From Evernia prunastri (Eukaryota > Ascomycota > Lecanoromycetes > Lecanorales > Parmeliaceae), in contig NKYR01000007.1 in assembly GCA_003184365.1 (NCBI GenBank), positions 482,658 through 546,657 on the forward strand: a DNA stretch of 64,000 nt. Reading direction: 5' to 3'. This document shows, piece after piece, positions 51,831-64,000 of the stretch. Positions within the stretch are counted from its first letter, which is position 1. Every line of letters starts with the position of its first letter. The notes under the pieces are model-generated. The model did no database searches. It was given only the letters and a program-made list of their open reading frames with translations, and was not told the origin of the DNA. The position numbers were made by a program, and so were the translations under genes.

Positions 51831-54224
51831 CTATGCCTTCTTTTTGCTTCCCCTCTTCTCCTTACCCTTTTTCTTGTTTTTGGTTTCTTTGTCTAGTCCT
51901 AGCGGTAATTTGGACCGAGCCAATTGCTCTTGGGCCAGCGAGAATTGATCGAGACGTCCTATTTTGATCATCCATCGTGCGGCAGCGCGTATTCCGTGCT
52001 TCTGTGTCAAGATTTGTCGATAATCTGACGTGCCGACTTGTTCAATGAGTGCTCTTCTCTCTTTCGCCAGTTCCGGGCAGAACAGTAATATGTGTTTGAC
52101 CGTCTCTTTTCTCCAGCCGCATGAGCACTCAGCGTTTCGAATACCAGGTACCTTCATTCGATAGAGAAAATCATTGAGACCTATCTTCTCGCTTCGAAGT
52201 TGTACTGCCATTGAGCTTTCTGCTTTCCTTAGCTTGGAGTGGTAATCGAATCTATTGTCAAAGAGACCGCCTTCCTGAGCCGGACTTCTAACCGATGTAG
52301 AGATTTTCGCTTGATATCTGGACCATCGATCTAGCCATTGTTGACGGGCCCAGTCTTGGACCCTTGGATCAATTGCTTTGACGTCTTGATATTCCTCTAC
52401 GTCTTTGATTGGGTTGATCCAGTTCTTTTTCCTTCTTGTTGTACAAGCCGCCTCATGCCACTCTTTGACTCCTAAGGAGCGAAGCGCCCAGGCCTCTTTC
52501 TCTTTTGCCGGGGACGGCGGTATCAGTCGTTTCTTCTTCTTTTTGCCCTGCAGTTTGTTCCATATGTGCATGTTTCCCTCCTGCGTTACCAGATGAATCC
52601 CACCACTGGCCTGTTGTTGCATCACTAGTCGGTCAAGCTGGATTTCTATTGGTGCAATTGCCGCTTCCGCCTCCAAAACTGGTACTGGGGTAGCTTTGAA
52701 TGCACCGAGAACGGTTCGTAAGCAGTCATTTTGAANTTTTTCCTTCTTGTTGTACAAGCCGCCTCATGCCACTCTTTGACTCCTAAGGAGCGAAGCGCCC
52801 AGGCCTCTTTCTCTTTTGCCGGGGACGGCGGTATCAGTCGTTTCTTCTTCTTTTTGCCCTGCAGTTTGTTCCATATNAATCTGCACTTTTGAAAGGTGGC
52901 TCCCCATGTCGATCCCGCGAGGCATTTGATCGCGCGGCCTTGATTTGTTGATTTGGCTTTGAGTTGAGCTATGTGGGGTCCCCATCTCAGCTTTGAGTCG
53001 ACTTGCAGACCCAGAACTCTGATATTCGCTTCTGGTTCTATGACTGTATTGTCAAAATTTATTGCCATCTTCATATTCAACTTCTTTGGGGTTCGAGACA
53101 TATGAAGCAGCTCATATTTCTGTGGAGCGAACGACGCTCCATGAGTTGCAGCCCATTTTAAGCAGAGATTGTGCGCCTTTTCCAGATTGACGCAATTGGC
53201 TTCTGTGCTTTCGCTGTAAGCCAGCAAGTGTATATCGTCAACAAATCCCCCAACCTGCACGGGTAGATTTGCCTTCACGCAGCTTTCTATCAAAGGCGCA
53301 TTGAAGAACAAGAACAAAACTGGCGAGATTGGAGATCCTTGTGGAATTCCCGTCTTCACCTCCTCAATTGCACTGGTCTTCCCTCCCAATGTTATCGATG
53401 TTGCTCTTTCCTGTAGAAAACTTTCCGTCCATTTAACAATAAAGCNCCGCCTCCAAAACTGGTACTGGGGTAGCTTTGAATGCACCGAGAACGGTTCGTA
53501 AGCAGTCATTTTGAATAATTGCTAGCCTTTTTATATGACTCTTGGTGGCCTCTGAAGTGCCCTTTGGTTGATGCCAGATTGAGGCCGCAAAGGTCAACAT
53601 TGGCCTCATTACTGCATTGTATACCAATCTGCACTTTTGAAAGGTGGCTCCCCATGTCGATCCCGCGAGGCATTTGATCGCGCGGCCTTGATTTGTTGAT
53701 TTGGCTTTGAGTTGAGCTATGTGGGGTCCCCATCTCAGCTTTGAGTCGACTCGCAGGCCCAGAACTCTGATATTCGCTTCTGGTTCTATGACTGTATTGT
53801 CAAAATTTATTGCCATCTTCATATTGAACTTCTTTGGGGTTCGAGACATATGAAGCAGCTCATATTTCTGTGGAGCGAACGACGCTCCATGAGTTGCAGC
53901 CCATTTTAAGCAGAGCTTGTGCGCCTTTTCCAGATTGACGCAATTGGCTTCTGTGCTTTCGCTGTAAGCCAGCAAGTGTATATCGTCAACAAATCCCCCA
54001 ACCTGCACGGGTAGATTTGCCTTCACGCAGCTTTCTATCAAAGGCGCATTGAAGAACAAGAACAAAACTGGCGAGATTTGAGATCCTTGTGGAATTCCCG
54101 TCTTCACCTCCTCAATTGCACTGGTCTTCCCTCCCAATGTTATCGATGTTGCTCTTTCCTGTAGAAAACTTTCCGTCCATTTAACAATAAAGCTTGGCAC
54201 TCGCTTGCTGCGGAGGTTGCTCGA
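51831..54224 (-). mobile_element. Tad-like LINE, 5'-truncated, C-terminal half of ORF2, in four joined pieces
   Basis: On the minus strand the pieces are 54200-53447, 53445-52878, 52876-52737 and 52735-51831, separated by N at 53446, 52877 and 52736. The first and last overlap by about 70 bp (ending in VPVLEA) and together give one unbroken frame. The two middle pieces repeat parts of them. RT motifs: FIVKWTESFLQERATSITLG, TGIPQGS-SPVLFLFFNAPL, and the catalytic FVDDIHLLAYS. Downstream: NTVIEPEANIRVLGLRVDSK, KRLAIIQNDCLRTVLGAFKA, and a Lys-rich C-terminus after a C-x-C-x7-H-x4-C finger (CSCGWRKETVKHILLFC). The sequence is not RIP-mutated. The 5' end stops where AT-rich DNA begins at about 54225. 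Confidence 0.85.
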
Positions 54225-57200
54225 GTTAATTAAGCGATAATCTTTAATTTAGATTTATTCGAAAATCTATTAGTTAAAGATTAATCTATCTTAATTATAT
54301 ATTTAATTCGAACTTAACTATATTCGCTTTTAAATAATTCGTCGATATTTAAATCGTCGTAGATTTTTTTTTTATTAGAAAATCAAACGAAGCTCGATAA
54401 AGAAGTAAAACGTCTTTTAACGTTATCGTAGAGATTTGAATTTAAATATCTTTAGAAATAATCGTAACATTTGAAAATAAAGCTTAAAATGTCGTCGATA
54501 TTATTTTCGATATAAATAATATTAATAATAATAAAAACGTTTAAAAGTCTAATAAATATTTATCGAACGAAAGTTTAAAAGTCGTCGAACGTGTAGATAC
54601 GTGACTTAAAGAAGATAATTGTTTATTTTTTTTAAGCTTATTATAATAAACTCGATTCTTTTCGAGTCGTCGTTGTTATTCGTCTCGATTATTCATAAAC
54701 GTTATTTTATTAAAAATTCGCGTCTCTTTCTAATAATATCTTTAATATTTTAATCTTAATCGTCTTTTTCTCTAAGAATATTATCGATATCTTAAATATC
54801 GATATAGTTAATTATAATCGATATTAGTATTAAATAATAAATTAAAATTAAAAACGATAAATTAACGCTATAAATAATAAAATAATGTAATAATTTAAAA
54901 AAATTATAAGATTAAGTTATAAGATTATAAAATTAAATTAAAAGTTTATACTTTTTATTAGCGCGTATTATCAAAATATCCACTTTATAAATCTCACTTA
55001 AATTAATAATTCGCTATTACTCTCTTTATCGCTTGATTTAGCGATATCTTTTATTTTCGAAATTTCTCGAACTTTTTTATTAAACGAGATATATCTTTTC
55101 GAAAGATCGTTATTTATTTTTAAATGATTTTCTCATATTTCTTTTATTTAATTCGATATTTATTAATCTTTTTTCGTTTTTTTCGACGTATTATCTTTTT
55201 TACGACGTATTTCTTTCGATCTTAAAATATTATTAATAATAATAAAAAAAATTTACGATTAAAAGAGTCGCTCTTAACTTATTTTAGAGAAATTATTAAA
55301 ATTATCGAATAAAATTTATTTATACTTGAAGAAAATTTTAACTTATAAATTAAGTTAAATAATTTTTAAGAGATTTTATACGAATCGATCTTCTTAATAA
55401 AGAGTATCAAGCTTCTCGATATATAATATTCGATGTTTTTTATTTTTATAAGCTTTAGATAAACGTTACTCGTTAAGTTTAAAATTTTATATTTAAAATT
55501 ATAACGAATAATTATCTTCGTCTAATCGAACTTTATTGCATTAAAAATATTATTTTTAATTAATTTTCAAAATTTTATAAAGTTTTTTAATATCGAATTA
55601 ATTTTCGAAACAATTTTAATAAAAAATTTTTTAATTTAATTTATATAAAACTTTAAATACGATAATAAAGATAAAAATATTTTTTATTATATTAAGAGCG
55701 TATTTAATTTCTATTAGTAGAGTATTTTAATTTTTTTTCTACTTCTCGACTAATAAATAGCGTAACGTAATCTTTATCGTTTAATTAATACGTTTTATTT
55801 ATTTATTTATAGAAAAATAATAAGCTATAATTATTTTCAAGATTATTTCGTATTTTATAAATAGTGTCTTTTAAAAAGCGCTTATAAATTTCGAATTTCT
55901 ATCTAAAATTAGACGAAAAAAGTTTCTTAAAATTTATAAATATAATCGAAATATCGTTCGATTTAAATTTTTACGAAATTCTTCTCATTTTCGAATATTA
56001 GACGTACGAATTTAAAAAATTTATCGATTACTATTAAAAGACAATTATAATTATTTACGATTATTGATAATTCGACTATAAAATCTATAATTAGTTTCTT
56101 CAATAATTATTAAGCTCTTTTTATTCATTAAAATTATTCGTAAAATAGTTATTAAAAAGATTTAAACAATTAATAAGTCGAATATATTTCGATCTATTTT
56201 TAAATTATTTTTCGTATTTTTGAAAAGTAAACGAAGTTTCGCAAGCGATCGTAGATTTTATAAATTTTGTTATAAATATATTAATTATAATCGTATTTTA
56301 GAATTTAACGCGTTAACTTTTCGAAAATATAAAGATAATCGAAATTAAAATTATTAAATATATAGAATAACTGAGAATTAATTTTTAATCGATATAATTA
56401 ATAAATCGTTTAAAATCGATTTCGAAGTTCGTAATGTTTTAAACTTATTTTTGAATTTGCTTATAAATTCGTTTAAAGTAAAAATCTTTTAATAAAGTAT
56501 TAGATATCGTCTTTAGAAATTCGTTTTCGACGTATATTATTACTATTAAAAAGATATTAATTGTTATCGATTTTTTTATTAAAAATCGAAAAAATTCGTT
56601 TATATTGTCGTGAAATTTTTTAGCGCGATAAACTATTTTTATTTTTATTAGAAAAGTGAATAGATATAACGTTTACTCGTTAAGTCTGATTAAGCGATAT
56701 TCATTTATCTTATCCTAAAAAATCGATTTTAATACTATATAATCGATTATAATAATAAAACTTTCATTATCGAAAAATTAAGAAAGTTTAGTTAAAACTT
56801 ATATTAAAGTATCGACTTTTAATTTTATTACATAACATCTTATTTCGATATTATTAAAATCGCGAGATAAAAATAAAATAAATCGTTCGATCTCGTCGAT
56901 TTTCAGTTAATATAAGATTATATCATATTTTTTTTTTTTTTACTTTCGTCGATATAAAGAATAAACGAATAATTAAAATTCAAAAACGTTAATATCGACG
57001 TATTATATAACTTGATTTTTAATATTTCTTAGATTTTATAATATTTAAATTCGAATTAAAGTTTAATAAACGATGAAATAAACTTATTCAAAGACTATAT
57101 AGATTTAACGAAATTCAAATTAATATTAAATAAAAGTCGTTTCTTCTTTGCGTGATTTCGTCGAGATTATCTCTTATTAAAACTTTTTCTAAACTCTTTA

Positions 57201-57479
57201 ATTTTAAATTCAATAAAAAATTTATTAATAATTACGTAGTTTTAAACAAATTTGCGATAATATTCAAAAAAACTTAAATTAATCTTTAATTTTCTAAGAT
57301 TTCTTAAAAAAGATATTCGTCGAACGACGTTTATTTTTTCTTTTATAATACTTGAATTTAATTTAAAGACGTAATAATTAAGAATTAATATTAAAATATA
57401 TAAAATAATACTTTAAGAGAAATAGCGTTATTTCGCTCTTCTTTAATAAATTTAAAAGTTAATTTAAATATTTAATATA

Positions 57480-57850
57480 ATTATTTAAGATCGAGATAAA
57501 AAAAATTATATTATCGATATAAATTAATATAAAGTGTTAGAAATAGAAGACGAAAAGTCTTTTTATTCGATATAAAAAAAATTTAAACGTATTCGTTAGA
57601 TTTATAATCGAGATTTTTAATTATTTTTAATCTCGATAAAAATTAAGTAACGAATATAATTTTCTATTTATTAGACGATCGAATTAATTGCTAAAAAAAA
57701 TCCTTTAGTAAAATCAATCGATAAAAATATTATCGAGTTATCGAGAGCTTTTAGAATAATATTTTACTTCGAAAATAAATACTTATTAGAATAAAAGTTG
57801 ATATTAATCTTTCGTAAATCTATTATTATTTTAAATTTATCGTTTTTTTA
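57480..57850 (-). pseudogene. RIP-mutated Ty3/gypsy reverse transcriptase relic
   Basis: On the minus strand IIIDLRKIN (about 57800-57830), then FLSIDFTKGF (about 57690-57720) and YIDNIIFFISIL (about 57490-57522) follow each other with the spacing of RT motifs. The catalytic YIDD reads YIDN, a G-to-A change of the GAT codon. Further downstream, ITLFLLKYYF and similar stretches match the RT thumb region. Many stops are present. It was a Ty3/gypsy-like element in the opposite direction to the young one at 38.5-46 kb. Confidence 0.6.
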
Positions 57851-60800
57851 TATTATAAAAATCGAAAAAAAGATCGCTAACGACACTTTTAATAAGATTT
57901 CTTCGACGTACTCTTATTTTATCAAGAGATCAAGAACAAAATTTATAATTTTTCGATCTCTTTGAAATAAGTTGAAAGAATTTTATTTTAATTCGAAAAG
58001 ATTTAATTTATTTTTAAAAGAAATAAATATTTTAATTTTATTATTAAAATAATTAAGATTTGATCGAAATAGAATTTAATATTTCTTTAAAATCTTTTCG
58101 ATTCTTTTTCGATACTTAAAATCTTAATATTTTAAAATATCTAATTTAAACTTCGTTTAAAATTTTTTAATAAAGATATTAATAAAATAAAAATCAATTT
58201 TTATAAGTTTCGCGAAATTTTATAAAATTAATAAAGAATTTAATAATTAATCTTTATAAACTTTATATAAATATTTTTCGAAATTTGCAATTAGAATTAT
58301 ATGAGAATAATCGTTAAATATTATTGATATTCTCTATATAAAAACTTTTAATTGAAGATTTATCTTTATAATAAATTCGAAAAAATAAAAGTATTTAATT
58401 ATCAAAGATCGATATTTGATTAAAATATTTTATTTAACGTCGAACTAAAAAATTATAATTTCGATAACCTAGATATTAATTTTTCTTCTTCGAGATATTT
58501 GAAAAATCTTGATTTTTATTAATAACACTAATATAAATAATTTCTTAATGTATATACTGATCCTAAGAACTTTTGATCTAATTATTCGAATTAATACTTA
58601 CTCTTTATTATCAATATTAATTATATCTAAAAAATTTCAACGAATATTATTTTTATTAATAATTATTTTATAAAATAAGTTTAAAATAATACGAAATTCT
58701 TTCGAGATAATTTCTTCTTCTTTCGTAATAACTAATATTTTTATATTCGTCTTAACACAGTCGTATAAAAGTAAAGTTTCGATATTAATTTCTTTATAAC
58801 GTAATCTTTTTTTATTAAATATTAAATATAAACGATATTAATCGAAAAAATTTAAATAATAAATACTTTTTATCAAAGATATTAAAAATTTAATATCTAA
58901 ATATAATTTTTAAATTTTTTTATTCTCTAAAAGGTAAGTATATATAATTTTCAAAAGAAATTTAAGACTTGTTTTAAAAAATTTAAATTTAAAGTTTAAA
59001 TATTTAAAGTAAAGATATTAATTTTAATGATATTAAAATCTAAGATTATTTCGATAGCGAGTGTAATAATCGAAATTAATTAAATTTATAAAAATATTTT
59101 TATAAATATATTAAAATAATTAAGAGATATTAATAAATTCAAAAAATTCGTAATAGATATAAATATATTAATAATTAACATTACGATAAAGTTACTTCTT
59201 AATAAATCTCGATTATTTATTGAAATTTTTAAATTTTCTTTTTTTAAAACTTTTCTTCGATTAAAGTTTTTAATATAATATACGTTTTTCAGTCATAAAC
59301 GTCTAAATTTTAATTCTTATCGACGTCTTTCTTCTCTTCTTTTAAATTTATTTTTATTATCTTTTAACTTTAATTTATATAATTATTATCTTAATAATCT
59401 TCGTTATAATAACGATAAAAACGAAAAAATAACTTTTTCGATTTTTATTTATTATTTTTAATATTTAAGATCTTTAAGATTCGCTTAAATTCTTAAAATC
59501 GTTTAAATCTAACTTTAATCGAGACGATTTTCAGTTCGATATTTTAAATAAATATTAAATTTTAATAAAATTTGACGTGAATAAATTGAGATCGAACTTT
59601 ATTCGAAATCTATTTAGATTATAAACGCGTTTTACGACGACTTCGTTATTACGAATTCATTAATTAAAATTCTCGATAATATTTTCTTTCTTACGCATAA
59701 AAATAAGAAATATTAAATTTACGTCGAAATCTTATTAAAAATATCGAATAATTATATTCTCGTCGATAATCTCGATATTATAAAGATAATTAATTTTTTT
59801 AATTAAATATCAACTAATAATAAAAGTAGCGTTATCGAATCGAAATTTCATATTTTCGATCTTTTTTAAAGATTTAAATCGATTTAATCGATATTCTCTA
59901 AGTAGTTTATCTTCTTATATTATAAAACTACTATTTATTTTTTAACGTATTCGAACGAATAAGTTATTATATTACTTCAAGATATCTTTTTTTAAATATA
60001 TTAATAATATTTTCAAAATTAAATTATTATTTTTTAATTTCGTAATATATTAAAAACGACGAATAAAGAAAATTATAAATTACTTATTAAAATTAAATAT
60101 CATAACGTCTATTAATTAAAGAATTCGACATTTTCGTTTTTTCGAAACGTGATCGATAGAATTTAAATAATTATAACTTCGAGACTGACGATTAGATTAA
60201 TAGCGTTTATAAAGATATTTATTCTACGAAGCTAATTAATAACGTTCTCGACGAAAACATTTATTCGATAACGATACTTAATTATATTTTCGATTATAAT
60301 AATATTTAAAAAGCAATTTTAATCGACGATTTTTTTTTAGAAATAAACTTAAAATCAACACTTATTCGATAACGAAATTCGATATTTTATCGAATAACTA
60401 TAAATCGAAGATAAATTAATTTATCTTTCGCTTTAAAGCGACGTAAGTTAAATTTATAAAATCTTCAATAATTATTTAAAAGCTTCGAAATTAATTCTTT
60501 TAATTTAATATTACGTCAATTATAATTTAGTTAATCATTAAAAGATTTTAATCTTGTATTTTAACAAAATAAAATCGATATTCGATTAACTTATCGTAAC
60601 GAAATAATAATTAATAAATCGACGAAGCTTAAAGATCTATTTATATTTTTAATTAATATTTTTTTTACTTCTCGATCGTATAAATCGTGATTAAATTAAT
60701 CGAGATAAAAAAAGTCGAAGAGATTTCTTTTTCGACGAGATTTTTTAAATCTTCGAAATTATTAAACGAGTAAAGAAAATTTTAATAAATTAAAAATCTT

Positions 60801-62193
60801 CGAAATCGATAAAAATTAACGATTGAAGAACTTTTTAATAAGATTTAATAATAAATCGAATACTTCGAACTTTTTTAAATTATCTCTCAATTTAAAGATT
60901 TACAATTAAACTTTTTTTTTAATTTAATATAAATTAAAACGACTTAGACGAAAGAAGATAGTTCTTGATTTTCTTTTAATACTATTCTCGCTTCGCGTCT
61001 AATAATAAACGATATATCGTTTAAACTACTTTTATATTGATATTATTTATCGATATTCGAAAAAACGATAAATCGTATTTCAAATCGTTTTTTGTTAATC
61101 TCTCGATAATCATTAAAACGATAATATAATCTCGTTGATAGTTGATTTTCGAATATAAAAAATTCTTAACATTTCTTTGAATTTTCGTAATTTTCTTCAC
61201 TCGCTTAATAATATAATTTATTATTTTAAAACGTGATATTAAGCGTTTTTTAGCTATTCTAAAAGATTCGATAAATTAATTAAAACGATTTTTGAAATTG
61301 AAAAAATCCTTTCTTTCTATTTTCGTTATAATAATGGATTTTATAAAAATATTCTCAGACGTTACTTCAATAAACGATAAGACTCTTAAAAGATTTTAAA
61401 GTATCTTGATATCTTATTTAAAAGTTTTTAGAGATAATTAAAGACTTTTTAAATTCGTCTTTTAAAATAAAGATTAATTAATATCATAACGATTTGAAAG
61501 AAATCGATCAGATCTTAATATCTTCTTGATTAATTATTTGATAATTTATTAATTAATCGACTCGATTAGTTCGTATTAAAAGACTTTAGAGATAAAAAAA
61601 TCGTAAAGTTAAAAGAATAGTTTTAAGATTTTTCGATTAATCTGATAATTCGAAGTTAACGTGATTAAGTTAAATATAAATTGCTTGAAATTGATTAAAA
61701 TGATATAATATTAATATAGTGAAAGCGTTATTAATGATTTGAAAGTATTAACGAAAGCGTTTAATACACTTCGAACTTCTCTATATGTAAAATCTAGATA
61801 ATAATTAATATATTTTAAAGACTTTTGAGATTCAAGAAAATAGCTTGATATATCTTCTTAAGATCGCGATATTGTTATTAACTATCACGATCGTTATAAT
61901 ATATACATATAGTAGATATAAACGTGATAACTAAGGACTATTGAAAATTCTATTATCTAAATATATTATTCGTCAAGCATATCTAGATCTGACTAGCTTC
62001 TTTAAGATTATAGATCAGATTATAATAGAATTAACTATATAAAAACGTGAAATACTTCGCTTAAATTTTCGAATCTTTATAATATTTAAAAATTAAGTTA
62101 TTAAAACGTTTATTTATTTAAAAAGAATAATTATAAAAAAATTATTTTAAAATAATAGTTATTATATTTATAAAGAAAAAAGTCGAAGCTTTT

Positions 62194-62331
62194 TGTTACG
62201 ACTATGGCTGCCGCAGAAGCCTTCAGCAGGCCTGTCAGGTCTTGAAGAGACAGGAGAAGCCGGGTCAGACTAGTACTAGTCTCTCTGTAGGATTCTTTAC
62301 TTAAGTAGTTACTTTCTAGATAGATAAATCA
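62194..62331. mobile_element. 138-bp LTR-like GC island flanked by AGCTTTT
   Basis: It starts TGTTACGACTATGGCTGCC and ends near GATAAATCA. AGCTTTT occurs at 62187-62193 and 62332-62338 as a perfect 7-bp direct repeat. The TGTTACGA start is shared with the young gypsy LTR, but the rest differs. A 7-bp duplication is longer than the 5 bp seen at the other LTRs here. Confidence 0.55.
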
Positions 62332-63895
62332 AGCTTTTATTATTCACGTTCTTCATAGATGCACCGCATCAAATAATAGCAATATTATTATAAGCTTGTT
62401 AAAAGTGTTATCTTTATTAATAGATTCTTTAAGCTATTAGCTTATTAATTACTTATTACTTTAATTACTTTCGCTTTATATTTCAACGTAATTATTATAA
62501 CTTTATTAAGTTTATTATCTGAGTTAAGTATATTATATAGCTTATTAACGATCTTATTAGGGTAAAGTAGTCTTTCAGCTCGATATCTTTATTAATGTTA
62601 TTAATAGAATTTATCTACACGAGATACTTCGCGAGACTAATCTTATTATCGATTATATTTATTAATATTATTCTCGTTTTAAGTTATTAATCTCTACTAT
62701 AACACGATAATTCAAACGTTTATTATTTAAACTCTTTATTTTTTTCGTTAATTGAATTATTCATACTATGATATTTCGTCGCTTTCTTAAGATCTTCTTT
62801 AATTATATCTATAACTATCGAAAATTATTTTAATTAATTAACTACTATCGATAATGTAATTCGTTATTTTATTAAAATAAGTTTAACGAGATCTTCTATA
62901 AGATATTTTATAAGTCTTTTTATCGAGGACTTTCGAATTAATTTAATAATTATTCTTTTAAATCGATTTAACGAGACTATTAAAATCTTTCGTAGAAGAA
63001 TTATTTTTATCTTTATATCTATAAAAGACGTTTTTAGAAATTTAATAATAGATATTTTCGTCTTTACGTAAATTTAGATAAATTAAATAATCTTTATTAT
63101 AATTAATGTTAGACGTTTAACTAATATAAATTAATAATTATTAAATATAATCTCTTAGAACAAAGAAAGACGATTATCTCAGTCGTCATTTCGAACTCGT
63201 AATATAAATTACTTCGATCTTAATTTTAATATATTTATAATAAAAGTTAAAAATAATTATAATATTTATTATATCATTTTTAATTTCATTAATCGCTTAA
63301 AATTAAAATGTGATATTATAAATATAGTTTTAATTAGATAGAATCTAAACACTTATTTATTAGATACGATCGATATTTAAAATGTTAATAAATTATCTTT
63401 TATTATTCGAGTAGACTTAGAAAACGATTAAAATAGTGTTAAAAAATAATATAATACTTTAAAAACTCGATTTCGTGATTCATCTAAGTGATTTCTATCG
63501 ATTATAAAAATTATTTAATATATTATTAAAAGTATACGTTTTCGAAAGAATCTCGTAAATTACGTTAATAATATTCTTATTTATATTAAGAATACGAGTC
63601 TCGTTTTAATAAAGATTAATTAAGTTTTATTAACGTACGAATATATAAATAAAGAGCTTCGTCGTAATTTATTAAAATTATCAAATATATCGATTATATT
63701 AAATTTTATTAACGAGTTATGATTTTAAAAAAAATATCTAATACGATATCTATAATAAATATAATAAATTTTTATTATTAATCGAAGTCAAATGTAAATT
63801 AGATTAATATAATAACTCTCGTTTCTTTTATTTCTCGAATTTATATCGTTAATATAATAATAAGTATAAAAGTTATAATAGATCTTTAATGCTAA

Positions 63896-64000
63896 AATTG
63901 AAAACGATGGCGACCACGAATTGCGAACACACCCACCAGGGCCCCTGCGGGGCTCTAGAGACCTCCAATGTGAAGGTCACGACGAGTACAGCCAAGAACC
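63896..64000. other. Return to unmutated GC-rich sequence at the window end
   Basis: Composition changes sharply after about 63895 (GGGCCCCTGCGGGGCTC is a GC-rich near-palindrome at about 63940). This is probably the edge of another younger insertion or of gene space. It is too short to identify. Confidence 0.5.

Larger units (their letters stand above)
54225..63895. repeat. Long RIP-mutated AT block, about 9.7 kb
   Basis: Sequence is almost only A/T with frequent TCGA/ACGT/CGT; CpA and TpG are strikingly rare, and TpA abundant, as after heavy RIP on both strands. No gene can be translated. One relic (57480-57850) is readable, and one unmutated island (62194-62331) breaks the block. It is constitutive-heterochromatin type DNA. 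A centromeric nature cannot be judged from sequence alone. Confidence 0.8.

Noticed and set aside
51748..52693. Plus-strand frames within the LINE region
   Set aside because: They are antisense to an RT frame with FVDD and zinc finger.
54225..63895. AT block as a certain centromere
   Set aside because: Composition and size alone are equally explained by RIP on stacked retroelements; no CENP-A data or repeat structure supports more.

Overview
The window looks like a piece of a filamentous ascomycete (Pezizomycotina) nuclear genome. Reasons: multi-exon genes whose 44-240 nt introns have GT..AG ends and CTAAC/CTAAT-like branch points, fungal-only families (Kre9/Knh1-like GPI protein, fungal rhodopsin-domain 7TM protein, NACHT-ankyrin STAND protein, CSC1/PHM7 C-terminus), and AT-saturated blocks almost without CpA/TpG but still holding many CpG, the signature of repeat-induced point mutation (RIP). 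The class (for example Dothideomycetes) is a guess.

Left part (1-33 kb) is ordinary gene space. In order: the C-terminal end of a CSC1/PHM7-like channel (2-295); a type II membrane beta-propeller protein of the fungal fucose-lectin type (2909-4716); a NACHT-ankyrin STAND protein (6130-8826); a secreted cysteine-rich, Ser/Thr-rich protein (9813-11158); a minus-strand FHA-like/kinase fusion (14419-12684); a divergently transcribed basic/acidic protein (14943-16092); an O-methyltransferase broken by one base (16994-18392); a broken minus-strand gene of unknown function (18734-19294); a Kre9/Knh1-like GPI protein (20397-21313); two secreted proteins of unknown function (22842-23778, 24959-26010); a caspase-like protein with a visible His/Cys dyad (27147-28868); a 671-bp hAT-type MITE with clear TIRs and TSD (29068-29738); and a 7TM rhodopsin-domain protein (31434-33022). 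I worked out exon structures by hand; most gene models close exactly in frame, which supports them strongly.

Right part (34-64 kb) is a nested transposon graveyard. A DIRS-type retroelement (Gag with zinc finger, RT, RNase H, tyrosine recombinase) occupies about 34.1-38.5 kb, carries RIP-type stops, and its recombinase gene is split by a 263-bp LTR insertion with a 5-bp TSD. A young Ty3/gypsy chromovirus (162-bp LTRs, Gag, RNase H-integrase-chromodomain) follows at 38.5-46.2 kb. It is scrambled: single N characters join overlapping or inverted pieces, so its order should not be trusted. From 46.2 kb onward AT-rich RIP-mutated relics (a Tad-like ORF1, a minus-strand Ty3/gypsy RT) alternate with short, unmutated, TSD-flanked solo LTRs and a fragmented, still readable Tad-like LINE (51.8-54.2 kb). 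A block of about 9.7 kb (54.2-63.9 kb) is almost pure RIP product.

No operon or gene cluster with a clear shared pathway is visible. The genes are single fungal genes, and the most interesting proteins are the caspase-like protein, the NACHT-ankyrin STAND protein and the FHA-kinase with an altered DFG motif. Ten N positions (610, 39321, 41371, 42587, 42681, 45574, 49841, 52736, 52877, 53446) mark joins or ambiguous bases; most of them lie in repeats.
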